Made by a program: the position numbers and the translations under genes. Positions 47,094-56,116 of a stretch of 64,000 nucleotides of DNA are shown here, piece after piece. Source of the stretch: JAWLAT01 sp041395325 (lineage in GTDB: Bacteria > Pseudomonadota > Gammaproteobacteria > Xanthomonadales > SZUA-5); assembly GCA_041395325.1 (NCBI GenBank), contig JAWLAT010000013.1, positions 62,001-126,000 on the forward strand. Reading direction: 5' to 3'. The notes below the pieces were generated by a model. It saw nothing but the letters and a program-made list of their open reading frames with translations. It did no database searches and was not told the DNA's origin. Numbering within the stretch: the first letter of the stretch is position 1; every line of letters starts with the position of its first letter.

Positions 47094-49505
47094 TCAGGGC
47101 CGGCGCATCACGATGGGCAGGTGCAGATCCGGCTCATCGGCCGTATCCGGCGTCAGCGTGATCTCGCCCAGCGTCCAGTCACCGGCAGTCAGCAGCGTGC
47201 CATCGACGGTGATGATCACGGCCTGCTCGCCGTTCTCGTCCAGCGTGAACGAGGACGGGTTGAACTGCAGCGCGCCGGCCGGATAGCCCGTCGAGCCCAG
47301 CGTGTAGGTCACCTGACCGGTGCGAATGCGCCGGAAGCTGCGGGTGAACTGTTCCACGCCGGTGATGTTGTTGCGGGCAACGCTGGCCATGTTCAGCGTG
47401 GCGATGTCGCCGCCGGTGGTGGGATTGGCGGCCAGATAGTTGACTGCCGTTTCATCCATCACCAGGCCAACATTGGCCGCGGCGGTCAGATCGACCATGC
47501 CGGAGCCGTAGTCCCACGGCCGAATCGGTGAACCGTCCTGATTGACCGCGCCGGTGTTGCGCGCCGACAGCATCAGCGCGGACTTGATCTCCGACGGGGT
47601 CAAGGTGGGATAGAGCGCCGTCATCAACGCGGCCGCGCCGGCATTGTGTGGACTGGACATCGAGGTGCCACTGTTCAGATAGACGCCGTTGTCGCCCACA
47701 TTGCCAGCGGCCCCCACGGCCAGAATGTCCACACCCGGCGCCGTGATGTCCGGCTTGACGATGCCCTGGGTGCTGATCAGGCGTGGACCACGCAAGCTGA
47801 AGTTCGCCAGCAGATCCCCCTGGTTGGTGAAGATCTGCGAGGTGACGTCGATCGACGCCGTGGCGCTGGCCGGATCCCAACCGGCTTCGACCAGATCCCA
47901 GTCCGCCCGCCGCATCGACCACGAGGTCATGTTGGCACCCAGGTTGAGAAAGTTGGAATCGACAAAGATCACGCCGACTGCACCGGCGGCCAGCGCGTTG
48001 CCGCGGCGCGTTCCGCTGGCGCAGTTGCTGGCGGTGCCGTCCAGATGCAGCACGGCGATCGCGCCGACGGCCTCACCGACCGGATCGTCCTCGAAGCCGT
48101 CGGCATAGACTGTTCCAGGTGGCGGCCCGATGCGGGTGAAGGTGTCGGCCGGGAAGGCCGAACAGCCGTCATTGCTGCCATCGTCAAAGGTGGGGCTCTT
48201 GATCAGCGGCGCATTGTCGATGTTGACCGTGGCAATCGGCAGACCACCGGGCTTGACCGCCAGCCCCTGCGTATTGGCAGGCGGGGGCGTATTACCGCCG
48301 AGGTCGAAGACCATCGCCAGGGCGGCGTCGTGGGTCGATGCGGCCACCGTATGCACCCACGGTTCCAGGTGATTGACGTTGCCTTGCGGGTCAGGCACGG
48401 AGGTGCTGGTGTTCCCCGCCGAGGCCGAGATGTAGACGCCAGCAGCATGAGCGTTACGGAACGCGGTTGAGGTGGAGTCTGTCCACGGCGAGGCGCCACC
48501 GCTGATCGAATAATTGATGACGTCGACGCCATCGATCACCGCTTGATTGACCGAACCCGTGGTGGCTGTGGTTGGGCAGGAGGTTGGGCACGCCAGGTAG
48601 GAAATCACGTTCGCGTGCGGGGCCACGCCAGAGATGCGGAATGTGCCGTTGGCGAAGGTGGCATCCCAGACATTGCCCGCGGTGGTGCTGGAGGTGTGCG
48701 AGCCGTGGCCGTCGGTGTCGGTACCGGTGGTGCCGGGTGCGGCCATGTTGTAGATGCCGATCAGCTTGTCATTGCAGCGGCCGGCATCAACCTGGCCAGT
48801 CTGGCACTGCCCCAGGAAGGTGCCGCTGCCATTCGGATTGACGTGCACATGCCCCGTCACCGGGCCGGTCGCCGCGTACGCCGGGCTGGCCCAGTTGATG
48901 CCGGAATCAATGATGCCCACGACGATGCCTTCGCCGCGGGTATTGGTGCCATTGGCGGTGGTCCCTTCCCAGATCGTCGGGGCGCCGATAAAGCCAGGGC
49001 CGTTGTAGGTGTCCAGCGTGAGGAATTGCTCACGCTCCACCACCAGCACTTCCGGCCGGTCCAGCAGCGCTGCCGCTTCGGATTCGCCAAGGCGAATCAC
49101 GACGGCATTGAGGGCGTGCTGCATCGTTCGCATTGTCTCAACTTCGCGACCCAAATCGGTGCCCAGTTGCGACAGGAAATCGCTCTGGCGGGCCTGCAGA
49201 TGATCGACGTAATCGATCGAGGACTGCGCCTTGAGATCCAGCTTGCCGCGCCGACCACCGGCCAGTCGTGCTGGCGCCGCAAGGCCATCAATCTCGCCGG
49301 CGTAGGTGGCCAAGGGCGCTTCGCGCAGTTGCACGATGTAGAGCGCCTGCGCCTCGGCTGACTCAGACCCCGACTGGGTGCCTGAGTCGGCCTCGGCCGG
49401 AGGGGTCGCCAGCACCGGGGCGCCACACAGCGCCAGTGAGAGGGCGGCGGCCAGCGGCGACAATCGGGTCGATGCTGGTGTGGAAATGCTACGGAGAGTG
49501 CTCAT
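47094..49505 (-). CDS. Exported subtilisin-like S8 serine peptidase with PA-type insert
   Basis: 803 residues. A signal peptide, then an inhibitor-I9-like prodomain (Y-I-V-Q-L-R-E-A-P-L) up to about residue 165. The triad is D200 (I-I-D-S-G-I), H267 (D-G-H-G-S-H-T) and S615 (G-T-S-M-S-S-P-H). A PA-like segment (G-V-I-F-V-D-S-N) is inserted between H and S. Immediately before it the chain reads V-Y-A-D-G-F-E-D, like the terminal tail of other exported proteins here. An extracellular protease is implied. GAGGA lies before the ATG at 49505. Confidence 0.93.
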   Translation of the reverse strand: MSTLRSISTPASTRLSPLAAALSLALCGAPVLATPPAEADSGTQSGSESAEAQALYIVQLREAPLATYAGEIDGLAAPARLAGGRRGKLDLKAQSSIDYVDHLQARQSDFLSQLGTDLGREVETMRTMQHALNAVVIRLGESEAAALLDRPEVLVVEREQFLTLDTYNGPGFIGAPTIWEGTTANGTNTRGEGIVVGIIDSGINWASPAYAATGPVTGHVHVNPNGSGTFLGQCQTGQVDAGRCNDKLIGIYNMAAPGTTGTDTDGHGSHTSSTTAGNVWDATFANGTFRISGVAPHANVISYLACPTSCPTTATTGSVNQAVIDGVDVINYSISGGASPWTDSTSTAFRNAHAAGVYISASAGNTSTSVPDPQGNVNHLEPWVHTVAASTHDAALAMVFDLGGNTPPPANTQGLAVKPGGLPIATVNIDNAPLIKSPTFDDGSNDGCSAFPADTFTRIGPPPGTVYADGFEDDPVGEAVGAIAVLHLDGTASNCASGTRRGNALAAGAVGVIFVDSNFLNLGANMTSWSMRRADWDLVEAGWDPASATASIDVTSQIFTNQGDLLANFSLRGPRLISTQGIVKPDITAPGVDILAVGAAGNVGDNGVYLNSGTSMSSPHNAGAAALMTALYPTLTPSEIKSALMLSARNTGAVNQDGSPIRPWDYGSGMVDLTAAANVGLVMDETAVNYLAANPTTGGDIATLNMASVARNNITGVEQFTRSFRRIRTGQVTYTLGSTGYPAGALQFNPSSFTLDENGEQAVIITVDGTLLTAGDWTLGEITLTPDTADEPDLHLPIVMRRP

Positions 49506-49746
49506 GGGCGTCCTCGATATGACTGGATTCGGCTCTGCTGGAAAGTCGTATTGCCTGCTCGCATCAGCGCGCTGCGGCGGGCGGTCGATCGCGGCGGTCG
49601 GCTACTGATAGTGGCCTTGCCGGGTGTCGGCTGCAACTCGCCTCTGGGGGAGTTTGATCCCATCTGGGTGAAGGCGAGGAATGCACTTCTGACCCGCCGT
49701 GAAAGTCGGTCCGAGCGGCCAGCCCGGCTGCCCTTGAAGGCTTCTC

Positions 49747-50133
49747 TCAGGACTGCACTCCCAAGCCTCGGCGTTGTTCGATGGCGGCCGCCAGCCGCCG
49801 CCACCAGCGTGCCGCTTCCGGGTGCAGCCAAGGCCTTGGCAAGCGCCGTCCAAAGCGCGAGCGACTCAGGATGCGGGCGGTCAGCCATTCGATCTCGAAG
49901 CCGGCCCATTCCGGCGCGGGCAGCATCCACAGGTTGAAGGCCACCGCCGGCCGCACCTCGTTCCAGTAGATCGCCTGCAGGTCGGCCAGGCTGTAGTCGG
50001 AATCGGCGCAGACTCGCGCAATGTGGTCCAGCTCGGTGGCCGGATCGGTGTCCATCCAGAGCATCTGCATGCAGTCCCAGATGGGTCTGCGTCTCTCCAG
50101 ATCGTCCTCCGGTGCCTTCACCAGTCCACTCAC
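49747..50133 (-). CDS. DUF7079-like small cytoplasmic protein
   Basis: 128 residues. The N-terminal half reads R-R-P-I-W-D-C-M-Q-M-L-W-M-D-T-D and Y-S-L-A-D-L-Q-A-I-Y-W-N-E-V-R-P-A, a pattern I associate with DUF7079-type proteins, whose function is unknown. The C-terminal part is arginine-rich. No signal peptide. The assignment is from memory of the pattern and is moderate. Confidence 0.65.
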   Translation of the reverse strand: MSGLVKAPEDDLERRRPIWDCMQMLWMDTDPATELDHIARVCADSDYSLADLQAIYWNEVRPAVAFNLWMLPAPEWAGFEIEWLTARILSRSRFGRRLPRPWLHPEAARWWRRLAAAIEQRRGLGVQS

Positions 50134-50199
50134 TCGGACTGAGCCAGTCCCAACGCTAACGCGTTTGATGGGCGATGTGCAGTCCCGCAGCGCGCCGTA

Positions 50200-51864
50200 T
50201 CAGGCGACCCGACGCAGCCCGAAGGGATGCCGGGCCAGGAACGACTCGATGGCGGCCAGAAACGCTTGCGAAGCCGCTTCGCGACCCAGCAGCAGGTGAT
50301 TGGGGCTGTCCAGGCTGACGAATTCCGCATTCGGGATGACGGCGGCCAGTTCACGCCCGGTCTCCAGCGGGATGCGCTGATCGCCTCGACTGTGCAATAC
50401 CAGCGTCGGCACCCGCAGCTGGGCCAGGCGTGCCCGCACGTCGATGCGCGAGAAGGCGTCGAGGAAGCGCACGGCGTTGGCGGCCGAGGTGGTTCGGCGC
50501 TGGAATTCGTCGAACCAGTCCAGTTCCGCGGCGGTGGCGTCGGGCATGAAGCTGCAGCTGAACAGATGCCGGTACGACGGGTCATCGCGGCCCCAGCCGG
50601 CTTCGGTCAGCACCATGATCGCCTCTCGCTCGCGCACCTCGGCGGGGCTCGCCAGGTGTCGCCAGCCGGCCGGATAGCCGCCGAAGAGAATCAGGTGACT
50701 GACCCGCTCCGGGTGGCGGGCAGCGTACTCGATCGACACCGACGCGCCCTGACTGATGCCCAGCAGGGGAAAGCGCTCCAGCCCGGCCGCATCGACCACC
50801 GTTTCCAGATCGGTGACGAAACTCTCGAAGCTGATCTCCGGCACGTCCCAGTCGGACAAACCACAGCCGCGCTCGTCGTAGCGGATCAGCTGACGCCGAT
50901 CGGCGAGGGCGTGAAACAGCGGGCTCCAGATCGGCGCTTCCCAGTCCAGTTCCAGATGCGACAACCAGTTGGCCGCCTTGACCAGCGGAGGACCGGCGGG
51001 TGCGCCGACACTGGCCCAGGCCAGCCTCACTCCGTCGTTGGCACGGACGAAACGAACTTGTTGTGACTGAGCCGGTGGTGCCGGAGATGCCGCTGTTGCG
51101 GGTGCGGCGGCTGCCGCGGCCGGTGGCTCCGGACGCCACTCCGGCGCTGGCAGTCCGGCTTCTTCAAACTGTTGCGCCAGCTGCGCGCGCAGTGTCTGAG
51201 CTTCGGCCATGCGACCGGCTGCGACGCGGCTGTTCACCACCGTCACCGCCGCGGCGGCGTCATAGGGCGTATCGGCCAGCCAGGCATCGGCCCAGCGCTG
51301 TCGATCGTCGGCATCGTGGTCGCTCAGCAGGGCGAGCCGGCGTGCCAGGCGCGTGCGCAGACGCTGCACCTGAGTGCGCTCGCGTTCCAGCCAGGCGCTG
51401 AACTCGCGAGCCTCGGGCAGCTCGCAGTCCTGCAGCAACGGACGTTGGCAGGCGGTCCAGCTGGCCGCCAGCGCCTCGGGCCTGGCGTCCGGGTCAGCCA
51501 CCTGCGCGCGGATCCGGTGCAGATCCACCTGCAGTGCCGACAGGTCCAGCGCCACCCGTTCGCGATCCCCGCTCAGGCAGTCCGCACCGCCCTGCTCGAG
51601 CAGGGTGCGCAGTTTGCTCAGCGACCAGCGCAGAGCGCCGCGAGGATCTCTCGGACTGTCCCACAGCAGCTCGCACAAGCGCTCTCGTCGTTGGACCTCC
51701 CCACCCAGCAACAGATAGCCCAGCAGGGCACGGCTCTTGCGCGAGGGCAACATCGGCAAGGTTTCGCCGTTGGCCAGAATCTGCAGGTCACCAAGCGTCT
51801 GGACGTGCAGGACTGCTTTGGAAGGCTGGCAGTCAGTGTTCATGAGCGTGGACACCGTGTGCAT
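50200..51864 (-). CDS. SARP/BTAD-like regulator fused to an alpha/beta hydrolase
   Basis: 554 residues in two parts. Residues 1-100 resemble the OmpR-type winged helix of SARP activators (P-S-R-K-S-R-A-L-L-G-Y-L-L-L-G, R-G-A-L-R-W-S-L-S-K-L-R). A BTAD-like TPR region follows to about 240, then a Pro/Ala linker, then a complete alpha/beta hydrolase (nucleophile in G-I-S-Q-G-A, acid in H-S-R-G-D-Q, His in S-P-N-H). Either it regulates and hydrolyses, or the hydrolase fold is a ligand-sensing domain. There is no signal peptide. It is divergent from the GS-like gene, about 300 bases away. Confidence 0.85.
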   Translation of the reverse strand: MHTVSTLMNTDCQPSKAVLHVQTLGDLQILANGETLPMLPSRKSRALLGYLLLGGEVQRRERLCELLWDSPRDPRGALRWSLSKLRTLLEQGGADCLSGDRERVALDLSALQVDLHRIRAQVADPDARPEALAASWTACQRPLLQDCELPEAREFSAWLERERTQVQRLRTRLARRLALLSDHDADDRQRWADAWLADTPYDAAAAVTVVNSRVAAGRMAEAQTLRAQLAQQFEEAGLPAPEWRPEPPAAAAAAPATAASPAPPAQSQQVRFVRANDGVRLAWASVGAPAGPPLVKAANWLSHLELDWEAPIWSPLFHALADRRQLIRYDERGCGLSDWDVPEISFESFVTDLETVVDAAGLERFPLLGISQGASVSIEYAARHPERVSHLILFGGYPAGWRHLASPAEVREREAIMVLTEAGWGRDDPSYRHLFSCSFMPDATAAELDWFDEFQRRTTSAANAVRFLDAFSRIDVRARLAQLRVPTLVLHSRGDQRIPLETGRELAAVIPNAEFVSLDSPNHLLLGREAASQAFLAAIESFLARHPFGLRRVA

Positions 51865-52167
51865 GGAGGGGCGAGCGAAACACCACTGAAGCAGGCAACG
51901 AACGGGCGCATGCCCGTGTGCATCTTTGTGCCCTATGCGAAGGCTTGCGCATACCTACCTTGGTCGGTCCGAGGTCCCTCCGAAAGCCCGGTCTCATGCG
52001 CTTTCGTGCATGTTCCGGTTGTGAAATCCGGTTGAACGAAGACGTCATTGGTGGGCCATTCAAACGCTCATTCAAACGCTGGCTCAATCGTCATGCCGCT
52101 GCAATGCATCCCACCAAGGGCCGCCGAACGATGCCTGGCCCGCGCTGACCATCTTGGGGGGTGGAGC
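51865..52167. promoter_or_regulatory. Divergent intergenic region with candidate operator
   Basis: About 300 bases between two divergent starts. At 51934-51953 TATGCG and CGCATA form an inverted repeat with an eight-base spacer, and GGGC/GCCC flank GCAT at 51904-51915. A binding site for the SARP-like regulator is possible, but nothing beyond symmetry supports it. No ORF is supported here. Confidence 0.4.
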
Positions 52168-53190
52168 ATGAAGTTCGTCGAGTACATCTGGCTGGAAGGT
52201 AGCGGATCGGACCGCATTGTTCGATCGCGGTCGCGCTTGCTGCCATTGATCGACGCCAACCCGCGGCTGGAAGACTTCCCGGTCTGGAGCCTGGCCAGTG
52301 CGTCGGTGGTGCAGCTGCCGGACGATGCCCAGAGTGCATTGCTGCTGCCGGTCTGCCATGCCCGCGATTCTCTCCGCGACGGCGATCATTATCTGGTCCT
52401 GTGCGAAGTCTTCGGCTCCGATGGACGCGAACACGCGAGCAACACTCGCGCCGAGTTGCGCGCCGTGCTCGATGCCGGTGCGCGTCGGCAGCAGGTGTGG
52501 ATGGCCTTCGATCAGCCTTGCTCGCTGCGCTGGATCGACGACGAGTCGAACTCGGCCGGCGCTTCGCAGGGATGCGATCCGATAGGGCCGCGAGGACTGA
52601 GCGCGCATGATGTGGCCGAGCTGCATGCACGCCAATGCCTGCAGGCGGGCCTGAGCTTCTGCGGCATTGAGGCAGCGGCCGAGCCGTGGCAATGGCAGTT
52701 CAGCATCGGCCCGCGCAACCATCGTCGCGATGAACCGCCGATGATTCAGGCCGCCGATCAGCTCTGGCTGGCGCGCCATCTGCTCCAGCGCATCGCCGCC
52801 GATGCAGGGGCCATCGTCCACTTCGGCAGCTGGCAGGGTCGTTCCAGGGGTTCCATCCACGGGTCCTTGCGGACGCGCTTCTCCACGGCCGCCACGCGCG
52901 GTCAGGGTGGGCCGCGGGCGGTGGCTGCAGCGCTGGATCGGCTGCAGGCGCGGCGGGATGAGCATCTGCGCGTTTACGGTTGCGCCGTGTCGCGACGAGA
53001 GCACGACGGCGAGTTGCGCGCCGATGGCGTGCACGCCGGAGCGACGGGGCAGATCGAGGAGTTGCGTGCCCGCGGCGACGCCGACCCCTATCGCGTCGCC
53101 GCACGCATCTCCGCCACGGTGCTGGACATTGCCGACGAGCTGATGTCCTTCGATCCGCCGTCACCGCGCTCGCTGGCGGCGGTGGCCTGA
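52168..53190 (+). CDS. Glutamine synthetase-like protein without catalytic residues
   Basis: 340 residues, the length of type II glutamine synthetase. It has a recognisable beta-grasp start (E-Y-I-W-L-E-G-S-G, then R-S-R-S-R-L-L), V-L-C-E-V-F, W-Q-F-S-I-G-P, L-W-L-A-R-H-L-L and R-F-S-T-A-A. But the metal and catalytic residues of GS are gone: F-D-G-S-S is replaced by L-A-S-A-S, M-E-Q-E-Y by F-D-Q-P-C, N-A-E-V by E-A-A-A, W-E-F by W-Q-F. So it cannot act as an ATP-dependent ligase and is best called a GS-fold pseudoenzyme with an unknown, perhaps binding or regulatory, role. GGGGG before the ATG is the probable SD. It is divergent from the SARP-hydrolase gene. Confidence 0.78.
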   Translation: MKFVEYIWLEGSGSDRIVRSRSRLLPLIDANPRLEDFPVWSLASASVVQLPDDAQSALLLPVCHARDSLRDGDHYLVLCEVFGSDGREHASNTRAELRAVLDAGARRQQVWMAFDQPCSLRWIDDESNSAGASQGCDPIGPRGLSAHDVAELHARQCLQAGLSFCGIEAAAEPWQWQFSIGPRNHRRDEPPMIQAADQLWLARHLLQRIAADAGAIVHFGSWQGRSRGSIHGSLRTRFSTAATRGQGGPRAVAAALDRLQARRDEHLRVYGCAVSRREHDGELRADGVHAGATGQIEELRARGDADPYRVAARISATVLDIADELMSFDPPSPRSLAAVA

Positions 53191-53248
53191 TCCGCGGCAC
53201 TGCACACCAGCAACTTCGAATCGTTTCAGTTCAGCAGGAGTGTGTGAC

Positions 53249-53353
53249 ATGACCGAGCCAACGATGGCCTTGCAGGCACGCTGGATCCCCACCAGGGAGC
53301 GCCTTGAGAGCGCACCGGCTTTGTGCGCCAGCTCGGGCGTCGCCGCCCCTTAG
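53249..53353 (+). CDS. Small ORF with strong ribosome-binding site, unknown
   Basis: 34 codons, beginning M-T-E-P-T-M-A-L-Q-A-R-W. AGGAG is eight bases before the ATG, better than for most genes here. It lies 58 bases after the GS-like gene and overlaps the start of the zinc-ribbon ORF in another frame. It may be a leader peptide or the true N-terminus of that protein interrupted by a frameshift. Confidence 0.4.
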   Translation: MTEPTMALQARWIPTRERLESAPALCASSGVAAP

Positions 53354-53586
53354 CGATCGCTCGCCTGCGTGTTCCGCGCAGCGCCGGGACCGAACCGGGC
53401 CGCCATGCGCCCGGCGACAGCAACGACGCCCACCCGCATACGTTGCTGGAGTGTCCGTGCTGCGCGTTACGCGCGCCCATCGAGGAGTTTGATCTGGTGG
53501 ATATCGGCGGTGTGCAGCACCACCATTGTCCGAGCTGCGATGCCAATCTGGGCAGCGAGCGCCGCAGCCTGGGCTATGCAGCCTGA
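53323..53586 (+). CDS. Small zinc-ribbon ORF, possibly frameshifted
   Basis: 87 codons from a GTG. The C-terminal part has two Cys pairs, C-P-C-C and C-P-S-C, with H-H-H before the second, like a zinc ribbon. The N-terminal half is Arg-rich and unlike a normal protein; the frame has no ATG, and an in-frame stop (53305) cuts it from any upstream start. The better start is in the 53249 ORF in another frame, so a single frameshift could join the two into one protein of about 100 residues. It overlaps the convergent YhhN gene by 13 bases. Confidence 0.5.
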   Translation: MRQLGRRRPLAIARLRVPRSAGTEPGRHAPGDSNDAHPHTLLECPCCALRAPIEEFDLVDIGGVQHHHCPSCDANLGSERRSLGYAA

Positions 53587-54257
53587 GTTGCCGGACCCGC
53601 CGGAGTGCGCATGGTCGATGCCAATGAGCGAGCGATCAGCCACTGTGCCAGCCAGTAGCTGAGCAGGATGATGGCCCGGGATGCCTCAAACGGCGCGATG
53701 AAACGATTGACCGCAATGAGGCTGTCGGACAGCACGAACAGGGCGCCACCGATCGCCGCGAACAGGGCCGGGCGGCTGCGCTGCACTTGCCAACCCACAC
53801 CCGCTTGGGCAGCCATCATCGACAGCGCCACCACGTAGACGGCCACTGGCAGCCGCAATGGCGTCGGTATGCCCGGCCACAACAGCCACAGGATGGCGCC
53901 GCTGATCAGGGCGTAGAGCAGATACGGCGCTGGGCGCGCCAGCAGACCGGCTCGCGCGGTAAAAGCCCACAGATAGACCAGGTGGGCCAGCAAAAAGCTC
54001 AACAGCCCGGCGACGAAATGGTCGCCCGGCAGCATCAGGAAGATGTCACCCGCGGTGGAGCACAGCAGTCCGACGGCGATGCCGGTGCGCTCGCGACCCG
54101 GTGTGCCCAGTCGCCACGCCATGGCCAGGATCAGCAGCGTGGTCAACGGCTTGCAGATCCAGTGCAGCCATTGGCCGCCGTCGACGTAGTGAGCGCCGAT
54201 GGCCAGCAGGGCGGTCAGGACGATGGGCCAGTGAATTCGCAGGAGGGCCGGCACCAC
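53574..54257 (-). CDS. YhhN-family lysoplasmalogenase-like membrane protein
   Basis: 227 residues, about seven membrane segments. The conserved residues of the TMEM86/YhhN family appear: the S-T-A-G-D-I-F-L-M-L loop, and S-D-S-L-I-A-V-N-R-F towards the end. In mammals related proteins hydrolyse the vinyl ether of lysoplasmalogens; the bacterial role is inferred. Confidence 0.85.
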   Translation of the reverse strand: MVPALLRIHWPIVLTALLAIGAHYVDGGQWLHWICKPLTTLLILAMAWRLGTPGRERTGIAVGLLCSTAGDIFLMLPGDHFVAGLLSFLLAHLVYLWAFTARAGLLARPAPYLLYALISGAILWLLWPGIPTPLRLPVAVYVVALSMMAAQAGVGWQVQRSRPALFAAIGGALFVLSDSLIAVNRFIAPFEASRAIILLSYWLAQWLIARSLASTMRTPAGPATQAA

Positions 54258-54319
54258 GGAATCTCGGCGAATCAGGAGGGCCGCATTCTATGTGGTGATG
54301 GACGCTTCCGGTTGGAAGC

Positions 54320-56098
54320 TCAGCGTTGCTCGGATTCTCTCGACAGCGCCAGGAACTCGGCCAGCTGCTCGGGCCGGGTCAGCGGCACCGAGCAGGTGGT
54401 CGCGGTGCAAAAGAAGGCGGCCGAGCGCTTCAGCGAGGGGTAAGCGATGTCCGGATTGGGCAATGGCCCTTCGGCATCGTCCCACCAGTCCAGCCGCTTG
54501 TAGGCGGCCGGGATGCGCAGGGCGGCGTCAAACAGCACGCCTGCGGCCGGATCATCCTTCGGACCCCGGATGGTCAGATGCAGCGGTTCGCCGGCGATCT
54601 CGGCATCGGCCAGCAGAATGCCGGCATCGGTGCTGCGCGACAGTGCGATCTCCGGTCGGGCCAGATAGGCCAGGCCGTGGGCGGCGAGCGCCTGGTGCGC
54701 CGCGTTGCCGTTGTAGCGCGCCAGCAGGTTGAGAAAGCGGGTGGCCCAGACCACTTCGTCGAGATGTGGCAACGGCGCGATCGGCGCATCGCCCTGCACG
54801 GCGGTCAGGAAGCCGCCACCCGGTGCCTGAAATTGGGCGCCGATGAAGTCCGCGGCGGTACTGGCCGCGCTCAGCCAGTGGCGCTCGCCAGTGACCCGGT
54901 ACAGCGCCAGCAGGCCCTGGCCCATCGCCAGCGTATCCGCCAGGTAGGGGCCAGCGGCATCCACCTCGTCATGGCGAAAGCCACCGCCGGGCAGCTGGCG
55001 TGTCGCCAGCATCCGTTCGGCCGCCGTGCGCGCAGCACGCAGGGCGCCGGCATCACCGGTGGCCTCGTGGAGCATGGCCAGGGCGTCGATCAGCGTGCCG
55101 TTCTCGCGGGCGTAGACGTGCGTGTCGACCCGCGGAATGCCCAATGCGCGCCGGCCACGATCATCCAGCGCGAAGTAGTCGCCGGCGTGCTCGCCCGCTG
55201 TCAGGTCGGCATCCTGGGCGGTGTAGAAGGCGCCTTCGGGCGAGGTTAGGAAATCGGTCACATAGCGCTGGATGGCACGGGCTGCGGCACAGTAGCGCTC
55301 CTGCTGCAGTTGGCTGCAGGCCAGCGCGTAGATGCGCAGATACTCGCCCTGGATCCGACCCAGCTTCTCGAAGTGCGGGTGGGCCCAGTCGCCGTCGGTG
55401 GAGTACTGGTAGACCCCGCCCCAGGCCGGATCCAGCAGCTGCAGCGCACCATCGAGCGACGTGGTGGCGATCTGCAATTGCTCGGCATCGCCGTCGGCCG
55501 CGCGCCACAGCGCGTACTCGACCTGTTCGCGATCCATGCTCTTCTGGCTGGAGCGCAAGCCGCCCAGTAGCGGATCGAAAGTCTGCCGGTGGCGCCGCTG
55601 CAGTTCGTTGCGCACGTCCTCGCTCAGCGCCGAAGGCGCCGGCCCGTCGGCACCGGCGGTGGCGGCAGCGACCTGCTCTGGAGAAGGGTCATCGACGATG
55701 GCCTGCAGCAGTCGGGCGAAGCGCTCCGGCGGTACGAAACCGCGTCGCTTGACGATCTCGCTGCCGTCGGCGGCGAACACCACGGTCGCCGGCCAACCGT
55801 AGTTGCGGTAGCGATTGGCCAGATCCGGGCGCAGGTCCTGATCGATCTTCAACGGCACATAGTGCGCATCGACCAGCGCGCGCACACTCGCATCGCCATA
55901 GGTGTCGTGATCCATGACGTGACACCAGTGGCACCAGACCGCCTCCAGATAGAGCAGCACGTAGCGATCTTCGGCCTGCGCCTGGGCGAAGGCCTGGCGG
56001 TCGTCGCGCAGCCAGGTGAGTTCGTCGCTGTCGGCAGCCCACACGCGGGTCGTCAGCAGCAGGGCGCCCGTCAGGCAGCAGAAGATCAATGTGCGCAT
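54320..56098 (-). CDS. Exported thioredoxin-domain/DUF255-type protein
   Basis: 592 residues. A signal peptide (to V-W-A-A-D) is followed by a thioredoxin-like domain with W-C-H-W-C-H, the YyaL/SSP411 motif. After about residue 160 a six-hairpin-like alpha/alpha barrel region resembles N-acylglucosamine 2-epimerase folds. Most family members are cytoplasmic, so the exported form is notable. Substrate unknown. Confidence 0.85.
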   Translation of the reverse strand: MRTLIFCCLTGALLLTTRVWAADSDELTWLRDDRQAFAQAQAEDRYVLLYLEAVWCHWCHVMDHDTYGDASVRALVDAHYVPLKIDQDLRPDLANRYRNYGWPATVVFAADGSEIVKRRGFVPPERFARLLQAIVDDPSPEQVAAATAGADGPAPSALSEDVRNELQRRHRQTFDPLLGGLRSSQKSMDREQVEYALWRAADGDAEQLQIATTSLDGALQLLDPAWGGVYQYSTDGDWAHPHFEKLGRIQGEYLRIYALACSQLQQERYCAAARAIQRYVTDFLTSPEGAFYTAQDADLTAGEHAGDYFALDDRGRRALGIPRVDTHVYARENGTLIDALAMLHEATGDAGALRAARTAAERMLATRQLPGGGFRHDEVDAAGPYLADTLAMGQGLLALYRVTGERHWLSAASTAADFIGAQFQAPGGGFLTAVQGDAPIAPLPHLDEVVWATRFLNLLARYNGNAAHQALAAHGLAYLARPEIALSRSTDAGILLADAEIAGEPLHLTIRGPKDDPAAGVLFDAALRIPAAYKRLDWWDDAEGPLPNPDIAYPSLKRSAAFFCTATTCSVPLTRPEQLAEFLALSRESEQR

Positions 56099-56116
56099 GG
56101 TTCAGTCCAGCCAGAG

